Shown piece by piece: positions 9,777 through 20,464 of a DNA stretch of 64,000 nt. The notes under the pieces were generated by a model. It was not told the origin of the DNA. It ran no database searches and saw only the letters and a list, made by a program, of their open reading frames with translations. The DNA lies in assembly GCA_963797605.1 (NCBI GenBank), contig CAWCPX010000017.1, forward strand, positions 1 to 64,000, in the 5' to 3' direction. Source of the stretch: DASQPR01 sp963797605 (GTDB lineage: Bacteria; Actinomycetota; Actinomycetes; Mycobacteriales; Micromonosporaceae). How positions within the stretch are numbered: position 1 is the first letter of the stretch; each line of letters begins with the position of its first letter. A program made the translations under genes and the position numbers.

Positions 9777-10578
9777 GTCGGCGTCCGTGGCTCGGGGCGG
9801 CAGCGAAGCGCCAACCGATGCGCCGAAATCGGACCCGTCACTTCCGCCGGGAACCGTGGCGAGCGTGTCCGTTTCCGGCTGCTGCCACTCGCGTTCCGGC
9901 TTCTCGCGCTCGGGCCGCCGGGTCGTCTCGGCACCGTCGTTCTCGTCCGACTCGTCGTCGCCGGGCTCGACCGGGCCGGAGCGACCGGCTTCCGCCATGA
10001 TCGATTCGCCGGTCTCCCGGACGGGCTCGGCGGCGGGTTGATCCTCAACGGCCGCGAGGACGTCGAGGTCGCGATCGGGGTCGGTGGCGGTGACGTCGAC
10101 GGCCCGATCCGCCTCGGCGTCGCTGACGCGATCACCGTGGGAGTCGTCATCAACGAGAGCGGCGAACGCAACCTCGATGTCGCCGTCGACATCAGCGTCC
10201 GCGTCGACCCCGAGATCCGCGTCGGCTTCATCGGCCACGGCCTCGACGTCAATCTCGCGCACCTCATCGGCCACGGCCTCGACGTCGATCTCGCGCACCT
10301 CATCGGCCACGGCCTCGACGTCGATCTCGCGCACCTCATCGGCCGCCTGCTCGGCGTCCTCCGATCCTCCGGCCGGTTGCTCCTCGGCCACGATCTCCGC
10401 CTCAGCCGACTCCACGGCCGTAGCCAGCTCGTCCGCCGAGACGTCGACCGTCCGCCGAAGCCTCCTGCTCGGTCGCGCCAGCCGGGGCCGAATTCTCGGC
10501 CGGGGTCGCCGGGGTGGCCGGCCGCTGCCACGGCGGCACCCACGAGGCGAGTGAGTTGGAGAGTTCGTCCTCGTTCAC
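9189..10578 (-). CDS. scpB: Segregation and condensation protein B
   Basis: Winged-helix partner of the SMC-ScpA condensin complex. The last 190 residues are typical ScpB (LPAALEAILLVVDEPV, LAVIAYRQPVTRSRMSAIRG, GTQPESGAFLYRTTPLFLEK). They are preceded by a very acidic region of over 200 residues containing three 12-residue repeats. Translation most likely begins at the GTG at 10578, which overlaps the scpA stop (GTGA) and gives NEDELSNSLASWVPPWQRP. One frame change near 10440 would then join this N-terminus to the rest; without it the first ATG would be at 10415. The acidic extension is unusual in length for the family. Confidence 0.88.
10236..10343 (-). repeat. Three tandem 36-base repeats in scpB
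   Basis: Three head-to-tail units (10236-10271, 10272-10307, 10308-10343), identical except for one base in the first. Each encodes the 12 residues ADEVREIDVEAV in the acidic N-terminal region of ScpB. Near identity at DNA level points to recent expansion. Confidence 0.95.
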
Positions 10579-11735
10579 GTCAAATCCTCTTCCATCTCGG
10601 TAACGTCGTCGCGCGCCCCTACCGCGTCTGCCTCAGTTTCGCCCGCGGTGGCGTCAGCCGTACCGAGATCCGTGTCTTGATCATCGTCGTCGTCATCGCC
10701 GGCGTCCGGGTCTGCTTCCGACCGCGAGCCGTCCGTCGCGGCCACCGGTTCCGGGGCGCCCACGTATTCGTCGACCTGCAGGTCCAGTGGCGCGTCGGCG
10801 GCTCCGGTCCAGCGGACGGTCAGCTCGCCCAGCGCCTGCACCTGATCGAAGCTCACCAGACCCTCGCGATAGAGCTCCAGCAGCGCCAGGAACCGTGCCA
10901 CCACCTCGAGCGTCGACTGGCAGTCGGAGCACAGGCCGCGGAACGTCGCGGTGCCCTGCCGGACCAGCGCGTCCCGGATCATGGCGGCGTGTTCCCGCAC
11001 GCTGACGCGCTCCATGTGCACGTGTTCCGTGTGCACCGTCGGTACGACCTTCGGCGTCATCGCCTTGATCGCGAGCGCGGCGAGACGCTGCGGGCCGATG
11101 CCGAGCACGAGTTCGGGCAGCGCGTCGGCGAACTGCGGCTCCAGCGCGACCGCTCGGGCGAACCGCCGGGCGCCGGTGCCCTCGAGCGTCTGCAGGAACG
11201 CGGCCGCCTCCTTGTAGGCCTTGTATTGCAGGAGCCGCGCGAACAGCAGGTCGCGGGCCTCCAGGAGGGCCAGGTCTTCCTCGTCTTCGACGTTCGCGGA
11301 CGGGAGCAGGCGTGCCGCTTTCAGGTCGAGCAGCGTGGCCGCGATCACAAGGAACTCGCTCGCCTCGTCGAGGTCCCAGGCGTCGCCCATCGCGCGGATG
11401 TACGCGATGAACTCGTCGGTCACGGTGTGCAGCGCGACCTCGGTCACGTCGAGTTTGTGCTTGCCGATCAGCTGCAGCAGCAGGTCGAACGGGCCGGAGA
11501 AGTTCGCGAGTCGGACCTGGAAGCCGATCAATGGCGTTTCGAGCTGAATGTCGGCTTCGGCGAGCGCGCCGTCGAGCACGTCGACGACGACCTCGCCAAC
11601 GGTCACCTCGGTGCCGGCGTCGGCCGTCGGATCACCCGTGGCGGCGGCCGGATCGTCGGCGCCGGCGTCGAAGGCAGTGGACACACTCACCCCGTGACGG
11701 TAGCTCACCGTGACGCGGGGCAGGTCGGGCTCCAC
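10575..11735 (-). CDS. scpA: Segregation and condensation protein A (kleisin)
   Basis: A kleisin that bridges the SMC heads in bacterial condensin. The core runs from about residue 65 (FQVRLANFSGPFDLLLQLIG) through the helical domain (ATLLDLKAARLLP) to the C-terminal winged helix (VARFLALLELYREGLVSFDQ). It ends in an acidic Asp-rich tail of about 50 residues, in keeping with the acidic N-terminus of ScpB encoded next to it. An N-terminal extension of about 60 residues precedes the core. It follows parA by 25 bases and overlaps scpB by four. Confidence 0.93.
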   Translation of the reverse strand: MEPDLPRVTVSYRHGVSVSTAFDAGADDPAAATGDPTADAGTEVTVGEVVVDVLDGALAEADIQLETPLIGFQVRLANFSGPFDLLLQLIGKHKLDVTEVALHTVTDEFIAYIRAMGDAWDLDEASEFLVIAATLLDLKAARLLPSANVEDEEDLALLEARDLLFARLLQYKAYKEAAAFLQTLEGTGARRFARAVALEPQFADALPELVLGIGPQRLAALAIKAMTPKVVPTVHTEHVHMERVSVREHAAMIRDALVRQGTATFRGLCSDCQSTLEVVARFLALLELYREGLVSFDQVQALGELTVRWTGAADAPLDLQVDEYVGAPEPVAATDGSRSEADPDAGDDDDDDQDTDLGTADATAGETEADAVGARDDVTEMEEDLT

Positions 11736-11760
11736 CCGGGCCGCGCCGCCGGCCGGTTGA

Positions 11761-12699
11761 TCAGGCGTTCTCTCGTTCGGTCTGCTGCGCGATCACTTCG
11801 CGGGCGAGCTGGCGGTAGTTGCGGGCACCCGAGGACGCCGGGTCCAGCGTGGTGATCGGGGCACCGGCGACAGTCGACTCGGGGAACTTGACGGTCTTCG
11901 TGATCACTGTCTGATAGACCTTGTCGCCGAACGCCTCCACGACGCGCTGCAGCACCTGGCGGCAGTGCGTGGTGCGGCTGTCGTACATCGTCGCGAGGAT
12001 GCCTTCGAGTTCGAGGTCGAAGTTGAGGCGCTCGCGCACCTTGTCGATCGTGTCGAGGAGCAGCGCGACGCCGCGGAGGCTGAAGAACTCGCATTCCAGC
12101 GGGATCAGCACGCCGTGGGCGCAGGTCAGCGCGTTCAACGCGAGCAGGCCGAGCGACGGCTGGCAGTCGATCAGGATGAAGTCGTATTCCTTGAGCACCG
12201 GCCGCAGCAGCCGGGCCAGCGCCATCTCGCGCGCGACCTCGTTGACGAGCTGGATCTCGGCCGCGGACAGGTCGATGTTGGCCGGCAGGATGTGCAGACC
12301 GTCGACGTTCGTCTTGATCAGGATGTCCTGGATCGTCACGTCGTCGCGCATCAGCAGGTTGTAGATCGACATATCGAGCAGGTTCGCATTGATACCGAGG
12401 CCGACCGACAGCGCGCCCTGCGGATCGAAGTCGACGAGCAGCACCCGCCGCCCGTATTCGGCCAGGGCCGCACCGAGGTTGATCGTCGTGGTGGTCTTGC
12501 CGACGCCGCCCTTCTGGTTGGCGACGGCGAGGATGCGTGCCGGGCCGTGCTTCTCCAACGGCATGGGTTGGTCGATGGGCTTGCGGGCCGTGAACGCCGT
12601 GGGGTCGGCCGGGCCGAGTTCCGCGCCGAGGTCGAAAGCGGACTGCTCCGCGCGCAGCGAAGTCGTCCAGCTCTCCGCGCGCTCGTCGATGCCAGCCAT
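11761..12699 (-). CDS. parA: ParA/Soj-type chromosome-partitioning ATPase
   Basis: A 312-residue P-loop ATPase of the ParA/MinD family. The deviant Walker A motif is KGGVGKTT (residues 63-70), followed by LLVDFDPQGALSVGLG and the Walker B-like DFILIDCQPSLGLL. An N-terminal arm of about 55 residues precedes it. No parB is adjacent. This is the copy that in actinobacteria sits at the head of the scpAB operon and is separate from the origin-proximal parAB pair. I infer a role in chromosome organisation with ScpAB rather than classic parS partitioning. The ATG at 12699 has a GGGAGGGG tract about 13 bases upstream, so the true start could differ slightly. Confidence 0.9.
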   Translation of the reverse strand: MAGIDERAESWTTSLRAEQSAFDLGAELGPADPTAFTARKPIDQPMPLEKHGPARILAVANQKGGVGKTTTTINLGAALAEYGRRVLLVDFDPQGALSVGLGINANLLDMSIYNLLMRDDVTIQDILIKTNVDGLHILPANIDLSAAEIQLVNEVAREMALARLLRPVLKEYDFILIDCQPSLGLLALNALTCAHGVLIPLECEFFSLRGVALLLDTIDKVRERLNFDLELEGILATMYDSRTTHCRQVLQRVVEAFGDKVYQTVITKTVKFPESTVAGAPITTLDPASSGARNYRQLAREVIAQQTERENA

Positions 12700-13121
12700 T
12701 AGTCGTTACGCCCCTCCCGACGACACCCGACGTCCGGTGGCGCCGTCATCGCGTGCTTCGTCGCGACCACACGAAATAGTTGCCGAGCGCCGCACACGCC
12801 GCTGACCGACTGTACGCCACCCGGCGCGTCGCACGCGGAAGAGCACTCGGCGTGTTGGTAATGGGCATTCGGCGACCACCTTCCCGGCCACCCGAACGTG
12901 TCGGCCCGACGATTACCGTCAGTCAAGACCGTTCCGGTGAACGCTGTCCGAAGGCTAACACTGCGGATTTTGGCCTTTCGGACATCGATGCAGGTCGACG
13001 CAGGCCGCGAGGCACCCGGCCCGTTCCGCTCTGATTACAGGGCGCGACGGCCAATCGCGTTGTCAGCGCTGGACTGATACCGTCTGGGCGCCACTCCGTG
13101 CCGATACGGGGAGTAATGAAC
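12700..13121. other. Divergent intergenic region between parA and the surface-protein gene
   Basis: About 420 bases between two divergently transcribed genes, so promoters for both should lie here. I see no long open frame that looks coding. I could not pick a -35/-10 pair with confidence, and there is no RNA gene. Confidence 0.5.
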
Positions 13122-14843
13122 ATGCGCACACGCACGATGCTGGTTGGCGCCCTCACGGGCGTGCTTCTGGCGACCCCTTTCGTCGGCAGCGCATTGGCCT
13201 CATCACCGAACGTGATCGGATCGTCACCCGCCGCCGCGTTGGCGTCGGGCGACCCCAGTGGACCCCCGAGCACGCCGCCCTCAACACCGCCGACGACCCC
13301 CGCGTCGACGCCGACGACAGCGCCGGCGAATCCCGGCGGAGGCAAACCCGGCTGCGGTGCCGGCAAGATCGCGGCGTCGTCGACGGGCGGCGTGCTGACC
13401 GTCCCGGCGGCCGGCCAGTCGGCGACGGACACGGTGACGATTCGCAACACGCTCGGGTTGTCGTTCTCCGATGTGGCGTACCTGTTCGCGATCGCGCCCA
13501 ATCCCACCAGGTCGACGCCGCACACGGCTCCCGTGGTCGCGGCGAGCCTCAGCGGCGGCTCGTACGTCAACCTGCCGCTGTCGTGGCACAACGACGGGTG
13601 GACGGCACAGGGTAAGACGTTCGCGCTCGCCGGGCACGCGTCGAAGACCCTGAAGCTGCGCGTCACCTTCAAGACCGGAGCATGGCCGGGGCGGTACGTC
13701 TCGCTCATCCAGACCGGCCTGGCCTCGTGCGATGACCCGAGCGTCACGGTGAGCGGCAACGGCTTCGCGTTCACGGCGGGCGCCACCCCGCCGCCGACCC
13801 CGACAGCGACCACGTCGACGACCGCGACGCCGTCGGCTCCGGCGAGCGCCGGCGCCCCGTCCGAGATCGCGGGCATCGGCGGCATCGCCACCCCGTCCGG
13901 CGGCTCGAGTGTCGCCGCCCAGAACGTCGACGCGTCGTCGAACCCACCGCAGAGCCACGGCAGCAACTTCCTTCTCGTCGGCTTCGGCCTGGTCGTCGCG
14001 TTCGCGGTCGCCGGCCTCGTCACGATGGTGCTGCTGCGCCGGCGGCGACGGGAAGATGACGACGACGGAGCCGCACCGATCTCCGGCGCCTACGGCGGTG
14101 GTCCGCTGCCGCATCGCCAGACGGGTTACCGCGATGTCGGCGGCTACGGCGGGGGCGCACCGGCCGACGCGACCGCGCTGGTCTACGGCGATCTCGCGCC
14201 CGAGCGCTCCCCCGGTTACGCGGCCCCCTACGGTGACCCGTACGCGGCGACGACCTACACCTACCCGCCCGAAGACCGGGGTGCACGGCGCGCCGGTTAC
14301 AGCGGTCCGCCGGAGGTCCGTCCGCCCGCGTACGGCGGCGCTTCCGGCTACGGTGCCCCGGCCTACGAGCCGGCCGCCTACGAGCCGGGTCAGAGTTATG
14401 AACCGGGTCCGGGTTACGGCGCCCCGCAGGGTTACGGCGCCGGCCAGGGTTATGCCGGCGACGCGGGCGGTTACGACGCTCCCGCGCCGACACGGGGCTA
14501 CGACGCCAACGGATACGACGCGAACGGCTACGACCGCTTCGGATATCCGGCCGGCGGGGTCGTCGACAACGGATACGCGGCCGGTGCCAACGGCTACGCG
14601 CCCGGCAACGGAAGCGGCTACGACCCCGGCCACGGCTTCGGTGCGCAGGACCCTCGGTGGGGTGAGGTCGCCGAACCTCCCGCACCGGCGCAGCGCGCAC
14701 CCTACGAGGAGTCGATGACCGAGCGGGCCGGGCGGCACGGCGCCACCGGCGATCCCGCTGACGAGCCCGGCGCGATCGACGGCTGGCAGGGCGACGGTTA
14801 CGGCGGCTATCCCGACGAATCATGGGGTTACCAGCCCCGCTGA
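13122..14843 (+). CDS. Secreted/membrane protein with Tyr-Gly-rich cytoplasmic tail (unknown function)
   Basis: A protein of about 573 residues with four visible parts. A signal peptide (RTRTMLVGALTGVLLATPFV) comes first. Then there is a Pro/Thr-rich linker and a folded domain of about 130 residues starting at KPGCGAGKI, followed by a second Pro/Thr/Ser linker. A membrane segment (FLLVGFGLVVAFAVAGLVTM) ends in the stop-transfer RRRRRE. The cytoplasmic tail is about 240 residues of YG, YD, YA and YEP motifs. The start at 13122 has GGGGAG eight bases upstream; an ATG six bases earlier is closer than ideal. I do not recognise the family. The order resembles a cell-wall-facing domain tethered to a low-complexity cytoplasmic tail. 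The gene is monocistronic, divergent from parA, and its frame is clean. Confidence 0.85.
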   Translation: MRTRTMLVGALTGVLLATPFVGSALASSPNVIGSSPAAALASGDPSGPPSTPPSTPPTTPASTPTTAPANPGGGKPGCGAGKIAASSTGGVLTVPAAGQSATDTVTIRNTLGLSFSDVAYLFAIAPNPTRSTPHTAPVVAASLSGGSYVNLPLSWHNDGWTAQGKTFALAGHASKTLKLRVTFKTGAWPGRYVSLIQTGLASCDDPSVTVSGNGFAFTAGATPPPTPTATTSTTATPSAPASAGAPSEIAGIGGIATPSGGSSVAAQNVDASSNPPQSHGSNFLLVGFGLVVAFAVAGLVTMVLLRRRRREDDDDGAAPISGAYGGGPLPHRQTGYRDVGGYGGGAPADATALVYGDLAPERSPGYAAPYGDPYAATTYTYPPEDRGARRAGYSGPPEVRPPAYGGASGYGAPAYEPAAYEPGQSYEPGPGYGAPQGYGAGQGYAGDAGGYDAPAPTRGYDANGYDANGYDRFGYPAGGVVDNGYAAGANGYAPGNGSGYDPGHGFGAQDPRWGEVAEPPAPAQRAPYEESMTERAGRHGATGDPADEPGAIDGWQGDGYGGYPDESWGYQPR

Positions 14844-14911
14844 CGGAAAGCCGGTCAGCGTGCCGATTCGTGGTCGCCGACGCCGCCGTGGATCGGCACA
14901 ATCAGCAGGGG

Positions 14912-15871
14912 TCAGCGCGCCCGAGGGTGTGCGAGCGCGTACACCTCGCGGAGATGGTCGACCGTCACGAGCGTGTAGACCTGTGTCGTCGTGACGGAGG
15001 CGTGGCCCAGCAGTTCCTGCACGACCCGCACGTCGGCGCCACCGTCGAGCAGATGCGTCGCGTAGGAGTGGCGCAGCGTGTGCGGGGAGATCCGGGCCGG
15101 GTCCAGGCCCGCCGTCTCGGCCGCCTTGCGCAGGATGGTCCACGCGGACTGGCGCGACAGCACTCCCCCACGCGCGTTGAGAAAGATCGCGGGCGTGCCC
15201 CGGCCGGTCGCCGCCAGAGTGGGCCGGGCTCGGATCAGGTAGGCCTCCAGGGCGGCGGACGCGTACCCGCCGATCGGCACGAGCCGCGTCTTGCCACCCT
15301 TGCCGTGCAGGATCACCGTGCCGTCGACGAGATCGAGATCGTCGCGGGCGGCGCCGAGCGCTTCGGAGATCCGGGCGCCGGTGCCGTAGAGGAATTCGAG
15401 CAGTGCCTTGTCCCGCAGCAGCAGCGGATCATCGGTCGCCCCCGTGGCGCCGAGCAGCCGCGTGACATCGTCGACGGGCAGCGCCTTCGGGAGCCGTTTC
15501 GGGGCCACGGGCGGGGTGACGTCACGGCTCGGGTCGTGGGGCGTGAGGCCTTCGCGTACCGCGAAACGGTGTAATCCACGCACCGCGCTGATCGAGCGCG
15601 CCGCGGACCTCGCGGCCAGCGGCGGATGCGCGGCCGTGCCCTCACGCATCGTGGCCAGGTAGGACGCGACCTCGCGCGGGGTGATGTCGGCGAGCTGCGT
15701 GACCCGATGGTCGGCCAGGTAAGCGAGATAGCGGTCGAGGTCACGGCGGTAGGCCGACAACGTGTGCGCGGACAGGGCGCGTTCGACGGTCAGGTGGTCG
15801 AGGTAGGCACCGGCGGCACGCACGAGAACGGCGGCGGGCTGGGCACCCACCGCCGTCTCGTCAGTCGTCAC
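14912..15871 (-). CDS. xerD: Tyrosine recombinase XerD
   Basis: A site-specific recombinase of 319 residues that resolves chromosome dimers at dif with XerC. The N-terminal SAM-like domain includes YLDHLTVERALSAHTLSAYR. The catalytic domain has Arg in GTGARISE, Lys in GKGGKTR, HxxR in SPHTLRHSYATH, His in LLGHAS and the nucleophile Tyr in TTTQVYTLV. Length and motifs are those of a housekeeping XerD, not a phage integrase. It starts at a GTG five bases after the ald stop, so both may be co-transcribed. Its place between pyrG/nudF and parA/scpAB matches the conserved actinobacterial order. Confidence 0.93.
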   Translation of the reverse strand: MTTDETAVGAQPAAVLVRAAGAYLDHLTVERALSAHTLSAYRRDLDRYLAYLADHRVTQLADITPREVASYLATMREGTAAHPPLAARSAARSISAVRGLHRFAVREGLTPHDPSRDVTPPVAPKRLPKALPVDDVTRLLGATGATDDPLLLRDKALLEFLYGTGARISEALGAARDDLDLVDGTVILHGKGGKTRLVPIGGYASAALEAYLIRARPTLAATGRGTPAIFLNARGGVLSRQSAWTILRKAAETAGLDPARISPHTLRHSYATHLLDGGADVRVVQELLGHASVTTTQVYTLVTVDHLREVYALAHPRAR

Positions 15872-15876
15872 GCGGT

Positions 15877-16992
15877 CTAGTACAGCACCTCGGAGATGTC
15901 GACGTGCGCCATGCCGTGCGCCTCCGCGACCGGGCCGTAGGTGACCTCGCCGCCGAACGTGTTGAGGCCGAGCGCGAGGGCCTTGTCCTTCTTCAGCGCC
16001 TCGCGCCAGCCGCGGTTCGCCAGCTCGACGGCGTAGGGCAGGGTGACGTTCGTCAGCGCGTACGTGCTGGTGTGCGGCACCGCGCCGGGCATGTTCGCGA
16101 CGCAGTAGAAGACGCTGTTGTGCACCGTGTAGACGGGGTCGGCGTGCGTGGTCGGCCGCGAATCCTCGAAGCAGCCGCCCTGGTCGATCGAGATGTCGAC
16201 GAGCACGCTGCCCGGCTTCATGCGGGAGACGAGTTCGTTGGAGATCAGCGTCGGGGCCTTGGCACCGGGCACGAGCACCGCGCCGATGACCAGGTCGGCC
16301 TGGAGCACGGCCTTCTCGATCTCGTACGCGTTGGAGGCAACGGTCTTGAGCTTGCCCTGGTAGATCGCGTCGAGTTGACGGAGTTTGTTGATGCTCTTGT
16401 CCAGGAGCGTCACGTCGGCCTGCATGCCGAGCGCGATCGTGGTCGCGTTCTGGCCGGAGACGCCGCCGCCGATGACGACGACGTTGGCCGGGTGCACGCC
16501 GGGCACGCCGCCCATGAGCACGCCACGGCCGCCGGCCGGACGCATCAGGTGGTAGGCGCCGACCTGCGGCGCGAGCCGGCCGGCGACCTCGGACATCGGC
16601 GCGAGGAGCGGCAGGCTGCGGTCGGGCAGCTCGACGGTCTCGTAGGCGATGCCGGTGACCTTGCGGTCGATCAGCGCGTCGGTGGTGGCCCGGGAGGCGG
16701 CGAGGTGCAGGTAGGTGAAGAGGGTCTGGCCCTCGCGCATGCGGTGGTATTCCTCGGCGATCGGTTCCTTGACCTTCAGCACCAGGTCAGCGGTGCCCCA
16801 CACCTCGTCGGCGTGGCCGAGGATCTTCGCGCCGGCGTGGGCGAACTCCTCGTCCGTGATCGACGACCCAAGACCGGCGCCGGCCTCGACGAAGACGTCG
16901 TGATCGTGGCGCACCAACTCGTGCACCCCGGCGGGCGTGATCGCGACCCGGAACTCGTTGTTCTTGACCTCGCGGGGAATTCCGACCTTCAC
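15877..16992 (-). CDS. ald: Alanine dehydrogenase
   Basis: Interconverts L-alanine and pyruvate plus ammonia with NAD. At 371 residues it has full family length. The start MKVGIPREVKNNEFRVAITP is diagnostic. The pyruvate/alanine-binding Lys lies in VLKVKEP and a catalytic His in FTYLHLAA; the NAD-binding loop is VVVIGGGVSGQNA. The initiation codon is GTG with a short G-rich ribosome site. In mycobacteria ald is elsewhere, so its presence between nudF and xerD is a local difference from that order. No regulatory motif could be identified upstream. Confidence 0.95.
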   Translation of the reverse strand: MKVGIPREVKNNEFRVAITPAGVHELVRHDHDVFVEAGAGLGSSITDEEFAHAGAKILGHADEVWGTADLVLKVKEPIAEEYHRMREGQTLFTYLHLAASRATTDALIDRKVTGIAYETVELPDRSLPLLAPMSEVAGRLAPQVGAYHLMRPAGGRGVLMGGVPGVHPANVVVIGGGVSGQNATTIALGMQADVTLLDKSINKLRQLDAIYQGKLKTVASNAYEIEKAVLQADLVIGAVLVPGAKAPTLISNELVSRMKPGSVLVDISIDQGGCFEDSRPTTHADPVYTVHNSVFYCVANMPGAVPHTSTYALTNVTLPYAVELANRGWREALKKDKALALGLNTFGGEVTYGPVAEAHGMAHVDISEVLY

Positions 16993-17211
16993 AATGACCC
17001 CTCAGTTCGACGGCGTCACGCCCCGGCGCGTCGTTGCGCTGGCGGACCACGTGAACAGCCCTGGGGAGTCTATTTCCGGCACGAAGATCGCCGAAACCAT
17101 CAACTCGCCAGGCGTCCCGACCATTACCTGACAACCTGTCAAGACCATTTCACGGGTACGCCTCCCGGCGGGCCCAGCCGCCCGGGCTGCCGTGACCGTG
17201 GCGAGGAGCCG

Positions 17212-17261
17212 TGACCTTGGCGAGAAACTGCAGCCTGGGTAGCAGTTTGGCGCCAAGGTCA
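17212..17261 (-). terminator. Long hairpin after nudF
   Basis: A 50-base two-part stem: TGACCTTGGCG pairs with CGCCAAGGTCA (11 bp), then a small internal loop, then AAACTGC pairs with GCAGTTT (7 bp) around a 10-base loop. It begins 20 bases beyond the nudF stop on the coding-strand side, so it should end the pyrG-nudF transcript. There is no T tract, as is common in actinobacteria. A regulatory role for the downstream ald gene is not excluded. Confidence 0.7.
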
Positions 17262-17280
17262 AGTGGCGCCCGCGGGGTCG

Positions 17281-17942
17281 TCAGGACCGCTTCGGCAGCG
17301 GCGTGTCGATCGGGAGGGTCGCCGGCCAGCCGCGGTCCCGTAGGCGGGCTGCGGCCATCAACCCGGCGACGGCCGGACCGTTGGTGATCTCGCCGCGGAA
17401 GACCATGTCGAGCGCGTCGTCGAGCGGCACCCGGCGGGTCGTCAGCTCGGCTTCCTCGTCTTCACGGCGGTAGCGATCGGCGACCGGCACGTCGGTCAGC
17501 CCGCGTGCCACGAACAGCCGGATGACCTCGTTGGAGGCACCGGGTGTCGTGAAGATGTCGGCGAGCAGCTGCCACTCGGCGGCGACGAGATCGGCCTCCT
17601 CGGCGAGTTCCCGGGCGGCCGCGTGTTCGAGCGGCTCCCCCGCGATGTCGATCAGACCGGCCGGCAGCTCCCAGAGGAAGGAGCGCACCGGGTGCCGGTA
17701 CTGCCGGACCAGCACGACCTGCCCGGCGTCATCGATCGCGACCACGCCGACGGCTCCGACGTGCCGCATGTAGTCGCGGTTGGCCACGCCGCCGCCTGGC
17801 ATCTCGACCTCGTCGGTCACGATCGAGAAGACGTGCCCGGAGAAGCGTTCATGCTCGGCGCGGACGGCGTACTCGTGGCTGACGATCACGTCCGCCCCCG
17901 CCTCGGGGGGCGCGGACCCGCTGTTCGCTCCGACAAGCTCGC

Positions 17943-17946
<4 letters not shown>
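17281..17946 (-). CDS. nudF: NUDIX hydrolase, ADP-ribose pyrophosphatase type
   Basis: A 221-residue NUDIX protein, probably cleaving ADP-ribose to AMP and ribose-5-phosphate. The NUDIX box reads GEPLEHAAARELAEEADL, preceded by LWELPAGLIDIA, which is typical of the ADPRase branch. The ATG at 17946 overlaps the pyrG stop as ATGA, which fixes the start; the longer open frame upstream is a shadow of pyrG. The same pyrG-NUDIX-xerD order is known in mycobacteria. Confidence 0.88.
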
Positions 17947-19634
<1,688 letters not shown>

Positions 19635-20038
19635 TGCATGCTCCCGTGGTCGTGACGGGCTGACCAGTGTCTATCCGGCCAGCGGGAGCCGATCGTCAAA
19701 AACGATCAAACCCTCCACGGGATTTCACGGTAACACGTCGTGGTCACCGCTCCATCTCGACACCTGCGATACACCGGTACTAAACGCACAAACGTCCGAC
19801 TGGTACGACGTACATGTGTGCGACGTCACCATCATATGCGGCCCGCACCACCCCCGCTTCCGGAAGGACGCCTGCCCTCTTCATGCCGCGACGGTTTCGG
19901 GGGACGGTGGATGGCCGGTCGAGGCGCAGAATCCCATGATCCACGGGTGCGGAGACTCGTTGTGATCACGTTGCGTAACTCATCGTCTCGTCACCTACCG
20001 TGACCGTTGCTCGCGAGCCGGGTGGATGGTGTCGCGAG

Positions 20039-20163
20039 GCTTTGCTCTGCTCACCTCGCGGCATCACCGGCTTGACCAGTGGATACGGGATTCGACCCGG
20101 CTGCGGCCTCCGGGGTCGGGGTGACGGAGCGTGTCTGTGGCCTCTGGGTGAGCAGAGCAAAGC
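20039..20163. repeat. 17-base perfect inverted repeat with 91-base loop
   Basis: GCTTTGCTCTGCTCACC at 20039-20055 is the exact reverse complement of 20147-20163. The enclosed sequence is GC-rich and could fold further. It may be a terminator for the leftward operon, a structured RNA or a small non-coding mobile repeat; the sequence alone does not decide. Confidence 0.75.
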
Positions 20164-20302
20164 GGCCCGAGCACCATATCTCGCACACAGCCCTACATGA
20201 CGCTGGGTGAGGCGGTCCGCGAGGCACCCGACACGATCATGGCGGCCCGGAAGATCGTGGGAAGTTCGACGAATATCGAACGGAAATTCGCCACGATCTG
20301 TT

Positions 20303-20460
20303 CGAGCGCCGCCCGACGCCGCAGCGCCGCCCGACGCCACGGCAGCCACCCCGCCGCAGCCGCCGCCCGACGCAGCAACCGCCAGCCGCAGCAGTCGCCC
20401 GCCGCCGCACGCCGCAGCAGCGGCAGGGAGCCGCCCGACGCCGCAGCACCGGGGCAACGC
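20303..20460. repeat. Imperfect GC-rich repeats (GCCGCCCGACGCCGCAGC-like)
   Basis: Several imperfect copies of GCCGCCCGACGCCGCAGC and variants stand next to one another just beyond the stop of the membrane-protein gene at 20465. They keep no long open frame of convincing character. They may be slippage-generated or part of an unstructured 3' region. Confidence 0.55.
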
Positions 20461-20464
20461 CGAG

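Larger units (their letters stand above)
19635..20464. other. 830-base gap upstream of pyrG
   Basis: No convincing gene; the open frames here are low-complexity and on both strands. It should hold the pyrG promoter (leftward) and the 3' end of the envelope operon. Two structures stand out and are listed separately: a 17-base inverted repeat and a run of imperfect GC-rich repeats. Confidence 0.6.

Noticed and set aside
8964..11855. Long plus-strand open frame across rluB, scpB and scpA
   Set aside because: Antisense shadow of the minus-strand genes in GC-rich DNA; no family resemblance, while the minus-strand products match known families over their length.
19966..20457. Possible small protein in the gap upstream of pyrG
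   Set aside because: Built from the inverted repeat and GC-rich repeats; no ribosome site, no recognisable domain.
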